DNA of 7,267 nt from the NCBI GenBank assembly GCA_003164155.1, contig PLSG01000558.1:1-7267 (forward strand), written 5' to 3'. Of this stretch, positions 7,077-7,267 are shown piece by piece. Numbering within the stretch: the first letter of the stretch is position 1; every line of letters begins with the position of its first letter. The stretch comes from Parachlamydiaceae bacterium. GTDB taxonomy: Bacteria; Chlamydiota; Chlamydiia; Chlamydiales; Parachlamydiaceae. A program made the translations under genes and the position numbers. Below the pieces are notes generated by a model. It worked only from the letters and a program-made list of their open reading frames with translations, was not told where the DNA came from and searched no databases.

Positions 7077-7112
7077 AGGCCTTGTACACTGTCAAAAAGG
7101 TAAACAAGGCCT
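7077..7112 (-). promoter_or_regulatory. Leader hairpin upstream of the second paralog
   Basis: AGGCCTTGT at 7077-7085 is the exact reverse complement of ACAAGGCCT at 7104-7112, a 9-bp stem with an 18-base loop. It lies in the predicted leader of the minus-strand gene, about 20 bases before the ATG at 7056 and just after the likely transcription start near 7121. The other paralog has a leader of only about 28 bases and no such stem. The hairpin could control translation or stabilise the message; the sequence shows only the complementarity. Confidence 0.55.
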
Positions 7113-7127
7113 TATTAGAAAAGCCTC

Positions 7128-7155
7128 ATCATAACAAATTAGCATAAATTTTCAA
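7128..7155 (-). promoter_or_regulatory. Sigma-70-like promoter with extended -10 for the gene at 6007-7056
   Basis: On the minus strand, TTGAAA (7155-7150) and TATGAT (7133-7128) are 16 bases apart, and TGT lies directly before the -10 box. Both hexamers, the spacer length and the TGn extension match the promoter at 4856-4883, which makes each assignment more likely. Transcription would begin near 7121, giving a leader of about 65 bases. Confidence 0.75.
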
Positions 7156-7228
7156 GACATTTTAACTTCATTGGACGCATCCCTCATAAAGTATGAAACT
7201 ACCTTTTATAGTACATCATGCAGGATGC

Positions 7229-7248
7229 GGGCTTCAAGGCCCCTTTTT
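7229..7248 (+). terminator. Weak terminator-like hairpin at the right edge
   Basis: GGGCT (7229-7233) and GGCCC (7238-7242) pair over a TCAA loop (four strong pairs and one G-U) and are followed by C and five T on the plus strand. It reads as a plus-strand terminator, but no plus-strand gene precedes it closely: the last one ends at 5979. It may be chance or belong to a short transcript I cannot see. Apart from the promoter, the rest of 7113-7267 shows nothing I can support. Confidence 0.25.
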
Positions 7249-7267
7249 AGTTTGATTCCTCTAAAAT

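Noticed and set aside
7057..7107. Upstream ATG extension of the second paralog by 17 residues
   Set aside because: The paralog alignment and signal peptide fit the ATG at 7056 better; no ribosome binding site supports 7107, although the site at 7056 is itself poor.
7206..7265. Minus-strand frame open from the right edge for 19 codons to a TAA, possibly the end of an upstream gene
   Set aside because: Too short to tell from chance and nothing recognisable in the peptide.

Overview
The window holds two unrelated blocks. The left two thirds (1-4624, all on the minus strand) is a respiratory quinol:cytochrome c reductase operon read right to left: a Rieske iron-sulfur protein (qcrA-like, 4112-4624), a fused cytochrome b (qcrB-like, 2749-4074) and a very large membrane-anchored multiheme cytochrome c (2495 down to the left edge, still open after 831 codons, six CxxCH motifs). 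There is no separate cytochrome c1 or cytochrome f gene. The multiheme protein sits where that subunit would be and probably takes electrons from the Rieske centre. The 253-base gap between the cytochrome b and multiheme genes is unusually long for the operon and is mostly filled by a near-perfect inverted repeat (2589-2733), whose transcript would fold into a stem of about 40 base pairs.

The right third (4918-7056) holds two paralogous genes of 353 and 349 codons in tail-to-tail orientation, with stops 27 bases apart. Both products have an N-terminal signal peptide, and they align over their whole length with a single-residue length difference. I do not recognise the family by name. Both contain a block with the spacing of protein and lipid kinase active sites: a lysine in a beta-strand-like segment, a glutamate, D-x4-N, then an aspartate 13 residues later inside FDNE. 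My inference is a secreted or periplasmic kinase-like fold, possibly a host-directed or envelope-modifying enzyme, or a pseudokinase. Each gene has its own promoter, and the two promoters are nearly identical (TTGAAA, 16 bases, TATGAT, with a TGn extension). Only the second gene has a long leader with a 9-bp hairpin and a poor ribosome binding site.

The organism cannot be fixed from this window. It is a respiring bacterium with Tat export, c-type cytochrome maturation and a sigma-70-like promoter consensus. The cytochrome b (fused, H-x14-H in helix D, APWY in place of PEWY) and the giant multiheme partner resemble complexes of non-proteobacterial lineages such as the Planctomycetes-Verrucomicrobia-Chlamydiae group or deltaproteobacteria-like groups. 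The signal-peptide-bearing paralogs would fit a host-associated member, but that is a weak guess.

There are no rRNA or tRNA genes, CRISPR arrays, transposases or phage genes. Stretches without genes are 2496-2748 (inverted repeat), 4625-4917 (divergent promoter region) and 7057-7267 (leader and promoter of the last gene, plus a weak terminator-like hairpin).
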